From: Atopobiaceae bacterium
Lineage (GTDB): Bacteria > Actinomycetota > Coriobacteriia > Coriobacteriales > Atopobiaceae
Assembly: GCA_022655215.1 (NCBI GenBank)
Contig: JALCUE010000001.1
Location: 620,001-684,000, forward strand
Direction of reading: 5' to 3'
Length of the DNA: 64,000 nucleotides
Program-made: the position numbers and the translations under genes
In this document: positions 34,172 to 42,471 of the stretch, in pieces
Layout: each line of letters opens with the position of its first letter
Numbering within the stretch: the first letter of the stretch is position 1
Notes under the pieces: model-generated
What the model was told of the DNA's origin: nothing
The model's input: the letters and a program-made list of their open reading frames with translations, nothing else
Database searches by the model: none

Positions 34172-34193
34172 TATGGAACAAGATGGGGGAGCC

Positions 34194-36407
34194 ATGAGAA
34201 TCATCAAGCGCAACGGGTCCGAGGCCGAGTTCGACGTCTCGAAGATCGTCGTGGCCATCGACAAGGCCAACGTCACCGTGCAGAACGAGCAGAGGCTCAC
34301 CAAGACCCAGATCGACGACGCCGCCTCGGCTGTCGAGGCCGAGTGCTCCTCCTGTGGGCATACGCCCACGGTCGAGGAGGTCCAGGACATGGTCGAGGAC
34401 CAGATCATGGCCAAGGGAGCCTTCGAGGTCGCTCGCCATTACATCACCTATCGCTACGTCCAGAGCCTCAAGCGCACGTCCAACACCACCGACGATCGCA
34501 TCCTCAGCCTCATCGAGTGCAACAACGAGGACGTCAAGCAGGAGAACTCGAACAAGAACCCCACGGTCAACTCCGTCCAGCGTGACTACATGGCCGGCGA
34601 GATCTCCAAGGACCTGACCCGTCGCATGCTCCTCCCCGAGGACATCGTCGAGGCACACGAGCAGGGCATCATCCACTTCCATGACGCCGACTACTACGCG
34701 CAGCACATGCACAACTGCGACCTCGTGAACCTCGAGGACATGCTCCAGAACGGCACCGTCATCTCCGGGACGCTCATCGAGAAGCCGCACAGCTTCTCGA
34801 CCGCCTGCAACATCGCGACGCAGATCATCGCACAGGTCGCCTCGAGCCAGTACGGTGGCCAGTCCATCTCGCTCACGCACCTCGCCCCCTTCGTCGACGT
34901 CTCACGCAAGAAGATCGACCGCGACGTCAGGCGCGAGTTCGAGGGGATCAAGGCGAGCCCCAGCGACGACGAGATCGCCTCCATCGTCGAGAACCGCCTC
35001 CTCGAGGAGATCAAGCGTGGCGTCCAGACCATCCAGTACCAGGTCGTCACCCTCATGACCACCAATGGCCAGGCGCCGTTCGTGACCGTGTTCATGTACC
35101 TCAACGAGGCACGTGACGCACAGGAGAAGCACGACCTCGCGCTCATCATCAAGGAGATGCTGCGTCAGCGCTACCAGGGCGTGAAGAACGAGGCGGGCGT
35201 CTGGATCACGCCTGCCTTCCCCAAGCTCATCTACGTCCTCGAGCCCGATAACATCGAGCCGGGCAGCAAGTACTACTACCTCACCGAGCTTGCCGCCAAG
35301 TGCACCGCCAAGCGTATGGTGCCCGATTACATCTCCGAGAAGAAGATGCTCGAGTACAAGATCGACGGCAACGGTGATGGCGACTGCTACACCTGCATGG
35401 GCTGCCGAAGCTTCCTCACGCCGGACAAGACCGGCAATGGCTATGACAACGTGGCCGGCGCGCTCAACTGGGAGCCCGGCAAGCCCAAGTACTATGGCCG
35501 GTTCAACCAGGGCGTCGTCACGATCAACCTCCCCGACGTCGCGCTCTCCTCGAGCGGCGACATGGACGAGTTCTGGAAGATCTTCGACGAGAGGCTCGAA
35601 CTCTGCTATCGCGCCCTCATGTGCCGTCACGAGCGTCTCCTCGGCACCCTGTCGGACGCCGCCCCCATCCTGTGGCAGTACGGCGCGCTCGCCCGTCTCA
35701 AGAAGGGCGAGACCATCGACAAGCTCCTCTTCGGCGGCTATTCGACGATCAGCCTCGGCTATGCCGGTCTCTACGAGTGCGTCAAGTTCATGACCGGGCA
35801 TTCCCACACCGATCCCGAGGCGACCGACTTCGCGCTGGCCGTCATGCAGCGCATGAACGACAAGTGCGCGGAGTGGAAGGAGAAGGAGAACATCGACTTC
35901 TCCCTCTACGGCACGCCTCTCGAGTCGACCACCTACACGTTCGCCAAGGCGCTCCAGAAGAGGTTCGGCATCATCCCCGGCATCACCGACAAGGGCTATA
36001 TCACGAACTCCTATCACGTCCACGTCTCCGAGGAGATCGACGCGTTCACCAAGCTCAAGTTCGAGAGCCAGTTCCAGCGTCTGAGCCCCGGAGGAGCCAT
36101 CTCCTATGTCGAGGTCCCGAACATGCAGGACAACCTCGAGGCCGTCATGAGCGTCCTGTCGTTCATCTATGACAACATCATGTATGCCGAGCTCAACACG
36201 AAGTCCGACTACTGCCAGGAGTGCGGTTACGACGGTGAGATCAAGATCGTCGAGGACGATGGGAAGCTCGTCTGGGAGTGCCCGAACTGCGGCAACCGCG
36301 ACCAGTCCAAGCTCAACGTCGCTCGGCGTACCTGCGGCTACATCGGCACCCAGTTCTGGAACCAGGGACGTACCGAGGAGATCAAGGACCGCGTGCTGCA
36401 TCTGTAG
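34194..36407 (+). CDS. nrdD: Anaerobic ribonucleoside-triphosphate reductase
   Basis: A 737-residue glycyl-radical enzyme that makes deoxyribonucleotides without oxygen. An N-terminal ATP-cone (MRIIKRNGSEAEFDVSKIV) is followed by the catalytic barrel (IIHFHDADYY, MGCRSFLTPD, GRFNQGVVTINLP). The C-terminus has zinc ligands CQECGYDG and CPNCGN and the radical loop RRTCGYIGTQFWNQGR near residue 713. GGGGGAG precedes the ATG. Length fits the class III family. Its activase follows 77 bases downstream. Confidence 0.97.
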   Translation: MRIIKRNGSEAEFDVSKIVVAIDKANVTVQNEQRLTKTQIDDAASAVEAECSSCGHTPTVEEVQDMVEDQIMAKGAFEVARHYITYRYVQSLKRTSNTTDDRILSLIECNNEDVKQENSNKNPTVNSVQRDYMAGEISKDLTRRMLLPEDIVEAHEQGIIHFHDADYYAQHMHNCDLVNLEDMLQNGTVISGTLIEKPHSFSTACNIATQIIAQVASSQYGGQSISLTHLAPFVDVSRKKIDRDVRREFEGIKASPSDDEIASIVENRLLEEIKRGVQTIQYQVVTLMTTNGQAPFVTVFMYLNEARDAQEKHDLALIIKEMLRQRYQGVKNEAGVWITPAFPKLIYVLEPDNIEPGSKYYYLTELAAKCTAKRMVPDYISEKKMLEYKIDGNGDGDCYTCMGCRSFLTPDKTGNGYDNVAGALNWEPGKPKYYGRFNQGVVTINLPDVALSSSGDMDEFWKIFDERLELCYRALMCRHERLLGTLSDAAPILWQYGALARLKKGETIDKLLFGGYSTISLGYAGLYECVKFMTGHSHTDPEATDFALAVMQRMNDKCAEWKEKENIDFSLYGTPLESTTYTFAKALQKRFGIIPGITDKGYITNSYHVHVSEEIDAFTKLKFESQFQRLSPGGAISYVEVPNMQDNLEAVMSVLSFIYDNIMYAELNTKSDYCQECGYDGEIKIVEDDGKLVWECPNCGNRDQSKLNVARRTCGYIGTQFWNQGRTEEIKDRVLHL

Positions 36408-36431
36408 GTCGTATCCCGCAGCTCTGCTCAT

Positions 36432-36464
36432 GGACGGGCCGTCAGATCGTTCGACGGCCCGTCC
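36432..36464 (+). terminator. 12-bp hairpin between nrdD and nrdG
   Basis: GGACGGGCCGTC (36432-36443) pairs perfectly with GACGGCCCGTCC (36453-36464) around a 9-base loop. There is no U-run, so it may act as a partial terminator or a stabilising element that sets the nrdD:nrdG ratio. Confidence 0.6.
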
Positions 36465-36484
36465 CACATCGTCCAGGGGGAAAG

Positions 36485-37039
36485 ATGAACTACGCGAACA
36501 TCAAGTACTGCGACATAGCGAACGGCGTCGGCGTCCGCACGAGCCTCTTCGTCTCAGGCTGCCGTCGCCATTGCAAGGACTGCTTCAACGAGGTGGCTTG
36601 GCCGTTCGACTTCGGTGAACCCTTCGATGCCGACGTGGCCGACAAGATCGTCTCCAGTCTCGCCCCCTCATACGTGGCCGGCCTGTCCATCCTCGGCGGC
36701 GAGCCCATGGAGCCCGAGAACCAGCGTGGGCTCGTCGGGTTCCTCGAGGACGTGCGCGTTCGATGCCCGTCCAAGGGCATCTGGCTCTATACGGGGGACA
36801 CCTATGAGGACCTTCTGCGCGAGGGCGCGCCGCATCGGACCGAGGTCACGGACAGGCTCCTGTCCTGCCTCGACGTTCTCGTCGATGGTGAGTTCGTGGC
36901 TGCCGAGAAGGACATCAGCCTTCGCTTCAAGGGCTCGGGCAATCAGCGCGTCATCGACATGGAGGCGACGCGCTCCGAGGGACACGTGGTGTGCTGGCAT
37001 GACGAGAAGGTCTTCTCGACCCATACGATGGACGCCTAG
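36485..37039 (+). CDS. nrdG: Anaerobic ribonucleotide reductase activating enzyme
   Basis: A 184-residue radical-SAM protein that installs the glycyl radical on NrdD. The [4Fe-4S] ligands are Cys26, Cys30 and Cys33 in SGCRRHCKDCFNEVAWPF, and LSILGGEPMEPENQ is the SAM-binding GGE motif. AGGGGGAAAG precedes the ATG. It directly follows nrdD and ends 12 bases before the stop of the convergent glycosyltransferase. Confidence 0.95.
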   Translation: MNYANIKYCDIANGVGVRTSLFVSGCRRHCKDCFNEVAWPFDFGEPFDADVADKIVSSLAPSYVAGLSILGGEPMEPENQRGLVGFLEDVRVRCPSKGIWLYTGDTYEDLLREGAPHRTEVTDRLLSCLDVLVDGEFVAAEKDISLRFKGSGNQRVIDMEATRSEGHVVCWHDEKVFSTHTMDA

Positions 37040-37051
37040 GCGGCGGGTCGT

Positions 37052-38041
37052 CTAGTCGAGCCTCTCCTCGATCGTGTAGCGAGGACGGTGCTTCGTCTCG
37101 AGGTAGATCTTGCCGACGTACTCGCCCACGACGCCAAGAGAGATCATGATGAGGCCGCCTACGAGCCAGACCGATATCATGAGGCTCGACCATCCGGAGA
37201 CGACGTGGCCCAAAGCCATGCTCACGAGGGTGTAGACGATCATCACGATGCTGAAGAGGACGGCAATGACCCCGGCGCCCATGACCCAGTGCATCGGGGC
37301 GGCCGTGAACGAGGTGATTCCCTGGATCGCGAAGGCCATCATCTTGCGGAGAGGGTACTTGGACGTTCCCGCCGCCCTTTCCGCGCGCTCGTAGAAGACC
37401 TTGCCCGTGCGGAAGCCCAGGGTCGGGACGATTCCCCTGAGAAACAGGTTCACCTCTCCGTATCGGGATAGGGCCTCGAGAGCGGGTCTTCCCATGAGGC
37501 GGAAGTCGGCGCAGTCATCGACGACCTCGGTGCCCATCTTACGCATGAGGCCATAGAAGGCATGCGCGGTGTCCCTCTTGAAATGGGTATCCGTGTCGCG
37601 CGCGCTTCTCACTCCGTAGACGATCTGCTCCCCTGATCGGTAGTGCTCGAGCATCTCGTCGATCGCATCCGGATCGTCCTGGAGGTCTGCGTCCATCGAG
37701 ACCGCTGCGTCGCATCCACGCCTGAGAGCCTCCATGAGACCGGCGAGCAGGGCGTTCTGATGGCCCCTGTTATGCGCGAGCTTGATCCCGTCCATGACGG
37801 AGGGGTCGCTTGCATGGAGTGAGGAGATGATCTGCCATGTGGCGTCCGTGCTGCCGTCATCGACGAAGATGATGCGGCTCTTGCTCGAGATGACCCCCGA
37901 CTCCATGAGCGAGCGCATCTTCCGGCCTACCACCCCAGCGGTCGTCGGAAGGACCTCCTGCTCGTCGAAGCATGGGATGACGAGGTCCATGACGGGCGCG
38001 TCATCCCCCTCGACCATGTTCGGCTCCATCTCGTCTCGCAT
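37052..38041 (-). CDS. Polyprenyl-phosphate GT2 glycosyltransferase (GtrB/DPM1-like)
   Basis: A 329-residue GT-A enzyme with two C-terminal membrane segments (about residues 245-305). LVIPCFDEQEVLP, RIIFVDDGSTDATW and VSMDADLQDDPDAIDEM are the nucleotide-sugar and metal motifs; AGTSKYPLRKMMAFAIQGITSFTA is typical of the GtrB/YkcC group. It probably transfers a sugar to a polyprenyl-phosphate carrier at the inner membrane face for later glycan decoration outside. Sugar unknown. Confidence 0.88.
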   Translation of the reverse strand: MRDEMEPNMVEGDDAPVMDLVIPCFDEQEVLPTTAGVVGRKMRSLMESGVISSKSRIIFVDDGSTDATWQIISSLHASDPSVMDGIKLAHNRGHQNALLAGLMEALRRGCDAAVSMDADLQDDPDAIDEMLEHYRSGEQIVYGVRSARDTDTHFKRDTAHAFYGLMRKMGTEVVDDCADFRLMGRPALEALSRYGEVNLFLRGIVPTLGFRTGKVFYERAERAAGTSKYPLRKMMAFAIQGITSFTAAPMHWVMGAGVIAVLFSIVMIVYTLVSMALGHVVSGWSSLMISVWLVGGLIMISLGVVGEYVGKIYLETKHRPRYTIEERLD

Positions 38042-38077
38042 CAGGTCCTCCTCATAACGGAAGCTGCTGGAAAGAGT

Positions 38078-38776
38078 CTATCGCAAGGGCGGTTGGCGGT
38101 TGAGCTCCGCGCGCGCGGAACGCCAATCCGGATAGAAGGTGTCCATCAGGGCCTTGAACGCCGCACCGTGCGACGGCTCGATGAGATGGCAGAGCTCATG
38201 GGTCGTCACGTACTCCAGGCAGGATGGCGCATGGCAGCATAGCTCGGAGTTCATGCATATCCTTCCTGTCCTCGTGTTACATGACCCCCACCGCGACCTC
38301 ATGTGACGTATGACCCATGAGGAGGCGTTCCTGCCCACCCTTTGCTCGCATCTGCGTGCGACATCGGGGAGTGCCGAGGCGAGCTCGCCCTTCATGAATG
38401 AGTCATATGCGGCCCTTCTCATGCCACGGTCCTCTCTTCCGGCCACGTTGAGGGGCAGTAGCAGACGACCGGCTTCGACCATGCCCCGTCCGCGACCGCT
38501 TGGGTCCATGAAGACCAACTCGAGCTCCTCGCCCCAGAGGCGGACCTCATCGCCGGCGCGGAGCTCGGACCTCCTATTCTCTCGCGAGACGGCCTCGGTC
38601 CTGCGCTCGATCCAGGCCCTGTTCGCGCTTATGAAGCGGATGATGTCCGATGAGCTCACGTGAGAGGGAGCACTGACCCATACGAGCCCATCGCTCGTGA
38701 CGTGGAGGTTGAGCCTCCTCACACCACCGCGCCTGACCTCGACCTCAATCCCTGCGATCGTGTGGGTCCGAGGCAT
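38078..38776 (-). CDS. YgjP-like (M48-related) metallopeptidase-fold protein
   Basis: A 232-residue protein with an intact zinc motif in TTHELCHLIEPSHGAAF (HExxH then a third His), preceded by RSRWGSCNTRTGRICMN, the YgjP/DUF45 hallmark. Members resemble SprT/WLM proteases; some are reported as nucleotide phosphohydrolases, so the activity is open. The start at 38776 shares one base with the upstream stop (TGATG), indicating coupling to the small unknown gene; a longer in-frame extension to 38929 is unlikely. Confidence 0.83.
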   Translation of the reverse strand: MPRTHTIAGIEVEVRRGGVRRLNLHVTSDGLVWVSAPSHVSSSDIIRFISANRAWIERRTEAVSRENRRSELRAGDEVRLWGEELELVFMDPSGRGRGMVEAGRLLLPLNVAGREDRGMRRAAYDSFMKGELASALPDVARRCEQRVGRNASSWVIRHMRSRWGSCNTRTGRICMNSELCCHAPSCLEYVTTHELCHLIEPSHGAAFKALMDTFYPDWRSARAELNRQPPLR

Positions 38777-39198
38777 CAGGAGAGGCCTTCCATGTTCCTT
38801 GCGAAGCCCGGCTCGAGCATGCGGGCGGCTTTGAGGAGCTCCCAGAACGATCGCTCGGAGGGAAGTGCATTCGCGCCGCGTGAGCGCAGGAGGGTCTTGC
38901 CCGCCCGGTCCGTCAGGGTTAGGCTCCACTGATCGCCTTCGAGCATCGCGAACACGCTCTCCGCGGTGTAACGTCGCTTCCAGGTGCCGACCTCCACGTC
39001 ATCCACCAGTGCACGGGCGAACGTCTCGAACGTCTCGTCGTCGACGCGTCGCCATCTCTCGGGGTGCTTGAGCGCGGAGACATATGAGTGCAGCTCGAGT
39101 CCGTCCGGCGTGGACGTGACGTCAAGGGTGTCCTTGGGCATGAGTGCCTTCCCCAATGACAGGCTCACGCCGCATATCTGCCCGGCTTTAAGTTCCAC
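38776..39198 (-). CDS. Hypothetical protein coupled to the YgjP-like gene
   Basis: A 140-residue soluble protein not recognised. GTG at 39198 is chosen because GGAGG lies 5 bases ahead; the frame stays open upstream to 39366 without a better site. Seen: LKAGQICGVSLSLGKALMP, LHSYVSALKHPERW and a Trp-rich mid region, with no signal peptide or membrane segment. Its stop overlaps the start of the metallopeptidase-like gene. Confidence 0.6.
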   Translation of the reverse strand: MELKAGQICGVSLSLGKALMPKDTLDVTSTPDGLELHSYVSALKHPERWRRVDDETFETFARALVDDVEVGTWKRRYTAESVFAMLEGDQWSLTLTDRAGKTLLRSRGANALPSERSFWELLKAARMLEPGFARNMEGLS

Positions 39199-39393
39199 GG
39201 CACCTCCAACCGTCGGTTCATCGTCACTAGAACCTATCATGCCCCGAGACCCCGGAACGAGGGAGCCATGTATTTGGTTTTCCATGAGCATCTTGGAGCG
39301 TTCATGGCGTGTGCCTGACCGCGGCTGCGGTCGAGAGGCACGGGCCCCGGCATGGGTAAGAGTCATTAGACCAATGTCGAGAGGGGAGCACCC

Positions 39394-40095
39394 ATGTGTG
39401 ACGAAGCGCTTTGGCAGGCGTCGACCCCGGTCGTTGGCTCACCATGCGTCGCGTGCGACATCGAACATGCGCTCACACATGGCGAGATGGGACTGGCCAC
39501 CAGGGCATCCGACGGCAGTGAGGTCGCCATCCTGAACGGGGTCGCTTATGCGGTGGACGAGGGCGGCATAGCCGCTCCCTGCGCCGTGTCCACCGGCCTC
39601 TCCTGGTGCCAGGTCGCTCCGTTCGATCATTATGCCCCCGTCTTCCTCGCTGGGGCTCTTGCCGACATCGATGACCTCGTCGCTCATCTTGACTCGAGGA
39701 GGGAGGTCGTCGCGGCTGAGTCGTCCTGCCATGTCCTCGTGGCGACCGGCTCGTTCGTCACCGTCGCCCTCGCCCCCGTGTGCCAGCCTTTCGGCCATGG
39801 CGCGGCGATGGATGGGGGAGACCAGTGTCCCCAACTCTCGTTCGAGGACGTGGAGGCGACCATCATCGGTGTCCGTCTGCCGAGAGAAGCGGGCGGGAAG
39901 GACCACGGCCAATGGCATATGCACCTCGTCTCACGTGGTCGCAAGATTTGCGGACATCTCGTCGGGTTCGTCGGAGGGGACCTCGCATGCCAGGTGAGGA
40001 GATACGACGACCTGACGACTCACATAGGGTATCCGGATGTCTCGCGTGAGGACGGTGAACCCGAGAAGGTCGAGTCGACGCTCGTCTCCCTCTGA
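39394..40095 (+). CDS. budA: Acetolactate decarboxylase-like protein
   Basis: A 233-residue protein matching the alpha-acetolactate decarboxylase pattern: LTHGEMGLATRASDGSEVAILNG near the N-terminus and IIGVRLPREAGGKDHGQWHMHLVS later. The zinc ligands His165, His167 and His178 follow H-x-H-x10-H, the spacing of the known enzyme. It would convert acetolactate to acetoin. Several usual flanking residues differ (VSRGRKICGHLVGF replaces the common ISEDRxxGGHVLDF), so it is a divergent member. No acetolactate synthase is nearby. Confidence 0.75.
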   Translation: MCDEALWQASTPVVGSPCVACDIEHALTHGEMGLATRASDGSEVAILNGVAYAVDEGGIAAPCAVSTGLSWCQVAPFDHYAPVFLAGALADIDDLVAHLDSRREVVAAESSCHVLVATGSFVTVALAPVCQPFGHGAAMDGGDQCPQLSFEDVEATIIGVRLPREAGGKDHGQWHMHLVSRGRKICGHLVGFVGGDLACQVRRYDDLTTHIGYPDVSREDGEPEKVESTLVSL

Positions 40096-40111
40096 GCCGC
40101 CTTCAGGCGCC

Positions 40112-41050
40112 TCAGCCCTCGGCGTCGGCCAAGTGCCTGGCGAGGTCCTCGATCGCCTTGCGATAGCCCTCCATGCCAAGGCCACTCACCGTCTCGATGC
40201 ATGCCGAACGCACATAGGAGACCTGCCTGAAGTCCTCGCGCTCGTCGACCTTCGAGATGTGAACCTCGATGGCCGGTATACCGACCGCCTTGAGTGCGTC
40301 AAGCAGCGCAACGGAGGTATGCGTATACGCGGCGGGATTGATGACGATCGCGTCGTAGGCCTTCCAGGCCGACTGGATCTCGTCGACGAGGTCTCCCTCA
40401 TGATTGGATTGATAGCATCTGACGTCGGAGAAGCCCGCATCCCTTGCTGCGGTCTCACAGAGGGCGACAAGGTCCGCATATGACTCATGCCCATAGATGT
40501 CAGGCTCGCGGATGCCAAGCATGTTGAGATTTGGCCCGTTGATGACGAGAAGACGCGGATGACCTTCGACGCCCTTCTCAGCTGCCTGCGCCATGGTGGG
40601 TTCGTCGTCGCGTTCTGATTCGTCGAGCATCTTGCACAACGTCTCCACGTCCTCCTCAGGAAGGGATGCGGGCGTCGAGGAGCTCTCCGCCTGGATCCTG
40701 AAGCTCCTGCGCTGTCCCGCGCTGATGGAGACATGGAGCGGATCGGTCGAGCGTCCCTGGGTGTCGGTCTCGACGCTGCGCGTGCCCGTCCCGATGCCGA
40801 TGCCCGTGAGCTTCGCGAACTCGGCCGAGACGTTCTCGACGACCGCCGGTCCGAACACGATCTCGATCCCGTTCTCGCCACGACGAGCGAGGCCGAGTAC
40901 GCCATGGAGCGAGCTGATCGCATCGGCATCGATGAGCGTCGGATCGGCAAGCGTGAGACGAAGCCTCGTCATGCAGACCGAGTCGGCCAGGAGGTTGCCC
41001 TTCCCACCGATTGCCTCGAGAACCTGCCTTGCGCACTCCGCGTTATCCAT
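40112..41050 (-). CDS. aroQ: PTS EIIB-like domain fused to type II 3-dehydroquinate dehydratase
   Basis: A 312-residue two-domain protein. Residues 1-84 resemble a glucose-type PTS EIIB domain: VLEAIGGKGN, then Cys26 in SVCMTRLRLTL (the phosphorylated cysteine position), and GIEIVFGP. A loose linker spans about 85-164. Residues 165-312 form a complete AroQ: VINGPNLNMLG, catalytic Tyr186 in REPDIYG, SNHEGDLVDEI, NPAAYTHTS with His254, and EVHISKVDEREDFRQ. AroQ makes 3-dehydroshikimate, the step otherwise missing from the adjacent aro operon. A PTS domain on this enzyme is unusual; a phospho-relay control is inference. Confidence 0.9.
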   Translation of the reverse strand: MDNAECARQVLEAIGGKGNLLADSVCMTRLRLTLADPTLIDADAISSLHGVLGLARRGENGIEIVFGPAVVENVSAEFAKLTGIGIGTGTRSVETDTQGRSTDPLHVSISAGQRRSFRIQAESSSTPASLPEEDVETLCKMLDESERDDEPTMAQAAEKGVEGHPRLLVINGPNLNMLGIREPDIYGHESYADLVALCETAARDAGFSDVRCYQSNHEGDLVDEIQSAWKAYDAIVINPAAYTHTSVALLDALKAVGIPAIEVHISKVDEREDFRQVSYVRSACIETVSGLGMEGYRKAIEDLARHLADAEG

Positions 41051-41199
41051 CCGGAAGCATCTCTCCCCATCACCGCACGAGAGCCATCAGGACTCAAGTG
41101 CAGACATGTCAGCATTTCTCTAAGGATGCCCCAAAACCGATTCACATTCCAACATATTGCCGTGAACAGTAGGAAAGGGACGGTGGACGGAGCGACATG
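41051..41199 (-). other. Gap between aroEK and EIIB-aroQ
   Basis: This 149-base stretch breaks the otherwise very tight aro operon. It has no gene, is slightly AT-richer, and may hold a separate promoter for EIIB-aroQ; no clear -10/-35 pair was seen. Confidence 0.4.
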
Positions 41200-42471
41200 T
41201 CAGATGTGGAGCAGGCCCTTGATCTTGACAGCGTCTCCTTCGGCGGAGCCCGTGCAGGGCAGGATGATATCTGCCCACGACCTGTAGGGGGGCATCCTCT
41301 CGGCTGCGATCGCCTTGACGCCGCGCTCCTTCGAGACGGGACGACCCTTCGTGGGAAGTCTCGTGATGTCGCGGTCCAGCATGATGATCGTCCCGTTCTG
41401 ACGCATGGGGCGGAGGTTGGCCTGCTTCGTGACGACCCCGCCGCCGCAGGCGATGATGAGACCGTCTCTCCTACCGTATTCCTCTACGGCCGAGGTCTCG
41501 CGCATACGGAACGCGTCCTCTCCCTCTTCGGAGAAGATATCCGGAATCGATTTGCCGGCTTCGATCTCGATCACGTCATCCAGGTCGACGAAGGGCCTCC
41601 CCGTCATCCGGGCGAGGCGCCGTCCGGCTCCCGTCTTCCCGCACCCGGGCATGCCGATCAGGAAGACGTTGGTCTTCTCGCGCCGAATCCCGTCCACGAT
41701 TCCGTCCATGACGTCATCGGGTATGGCATGCCCTTGGAACAGCTCGCTCGATCTTCTCGCCTGCGCCACGAGCATCTCCAGGCCGCCTGCGGTGGGTATG
41801 GAGAGGTCGTCCGCGTCGAGCATGAGCCCCGTCCTCCCCGGGTTGTAGACGACATCGAGTACTCCGAGGACTGCGTCCATGTTATCGAGGGTCGTTCGGT
41901 CGAGCGGTGAGGCGGGGCAGTCGGGGAACATGCCAACGGGCGTCGTGTTGACGATGAGCGAGGCCGATGCATGCAGCTCGAGGATGTTCCCATAGGTGTC
42001 TCGTCCTGAGCGCGAGATGACGCTGGGGCACGCGCCGACGTCCTCGAGGGCGCCGATCACGGCCTTGCTCGCGCCTCCGCTGCCGAGGACGAGGACGTCA
42101 CGTCCGCCGAGCAGCTCCTCCGGCTCTCCTCCCAGTCGCTTGCGGCAGAACGAGGAGAGCATCCAGGAGAAGCCATACATGTCGGTGTTGTCGGCAAGGA
42201 TGGACCCGTCGTCCTTCCTGACGAGCGTGTTCGCCGCACCGAGTCTCCTCGCGGTGGGGGAGACCTCGTCGGCGAGTGCCATGACATCGCGCTTGTATGG
42301 GATGGTCACGTTGAGACCTCGCCAGCCATCGTCAGCGACCGTTGCCGCAAGGGCATCCGGCTCGACCTCACGCAAGGTATAGGGAGCACTCCCCAGAAGG
42401 GAGTGGATCTGCGGCGACCAGCTGTGGGAGAGCCTCCTGCCGAGAAGGCCGTATGGGGCCTCCTCGCCCAA
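41200..42471 (-). CDS. aroE/aroK: Shikimate dehydrogenase-shikimate kinase fusion
   Basis: A 423-residue bifunctional enzyme. Residues 1-260 are AroE: GLLGRRLSHSWSPQIHS, NVTIPYK with Lys60, NTDMYG with Asp97, the NADP site LVLGSGGASKAV and NTTPVGM. Residues 266-423 are AroK: P-loop GMPGCGKTGAG (273-283), shikimate-binding FVDLDD, FRMRE and CGGGVV. Together they turn dehydroshikimate into shikimate 3-phosphate. The start is TTG, backed by an extended GAGGTGATC ribosome site inside the last codons of pheA; the gene begins one base past the pheA stop. Confidence 0.93.
   Translation of the reverse strand: MGEEAPYGLLGRRLSHSWSPQIHSLLGSAPYTLREVEPDALAATVADDGWRGLNVTIPYKRDVMALADEVSPTARRLGAANTLVRKDDGSILADNTDMYGFSWMLSSFCRKRLGGEPEELLGGRDVLVLGSGGASKAVIGALEDVGACPSVISRSGRDTYGNILELHASASLIVNTTPVGMFPDCPASPLDRTTLDNMDAVLGVLDVVYNPGRTGLMLDADDLSIPTAGGLEMLVAQARRSSELFQGHAIPDDVMDGIVDGIRREKTNVFLIGMPGCGKTGAGRRLARMTGRPFVDLDDVIEIEAGKSIPDIFSEEGEDAFRMRETSAVEEYGRRDGLIIACGGGVVTKQANLRPMRQNGTIIMLDRDITRLPTKGRPVSKERGVKAIAAERMPPYRSWADIILPCTGSAEGDAVKIKGLLHI

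Larger units (their letters stand above)
33880..34193. promoter_or_regulatory. Divergent trpS-nrdD region with palindromes
   Basis: A 314-base non-coding stretch serving trpS (minus) and nrdD (plus). An open frame reaches up to 34080 ahead of nrdD but has no ribosome site there. Seen: tandem CACCATAT copies about 34007-34026, a perfect TACAACA/TGTTGTA palindrome at 34030-34043 and a GC-rich palindrome at 34152-34167 in the nrdD leader. No match to a canonical NrdR box was found. Confidence 0.5.
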
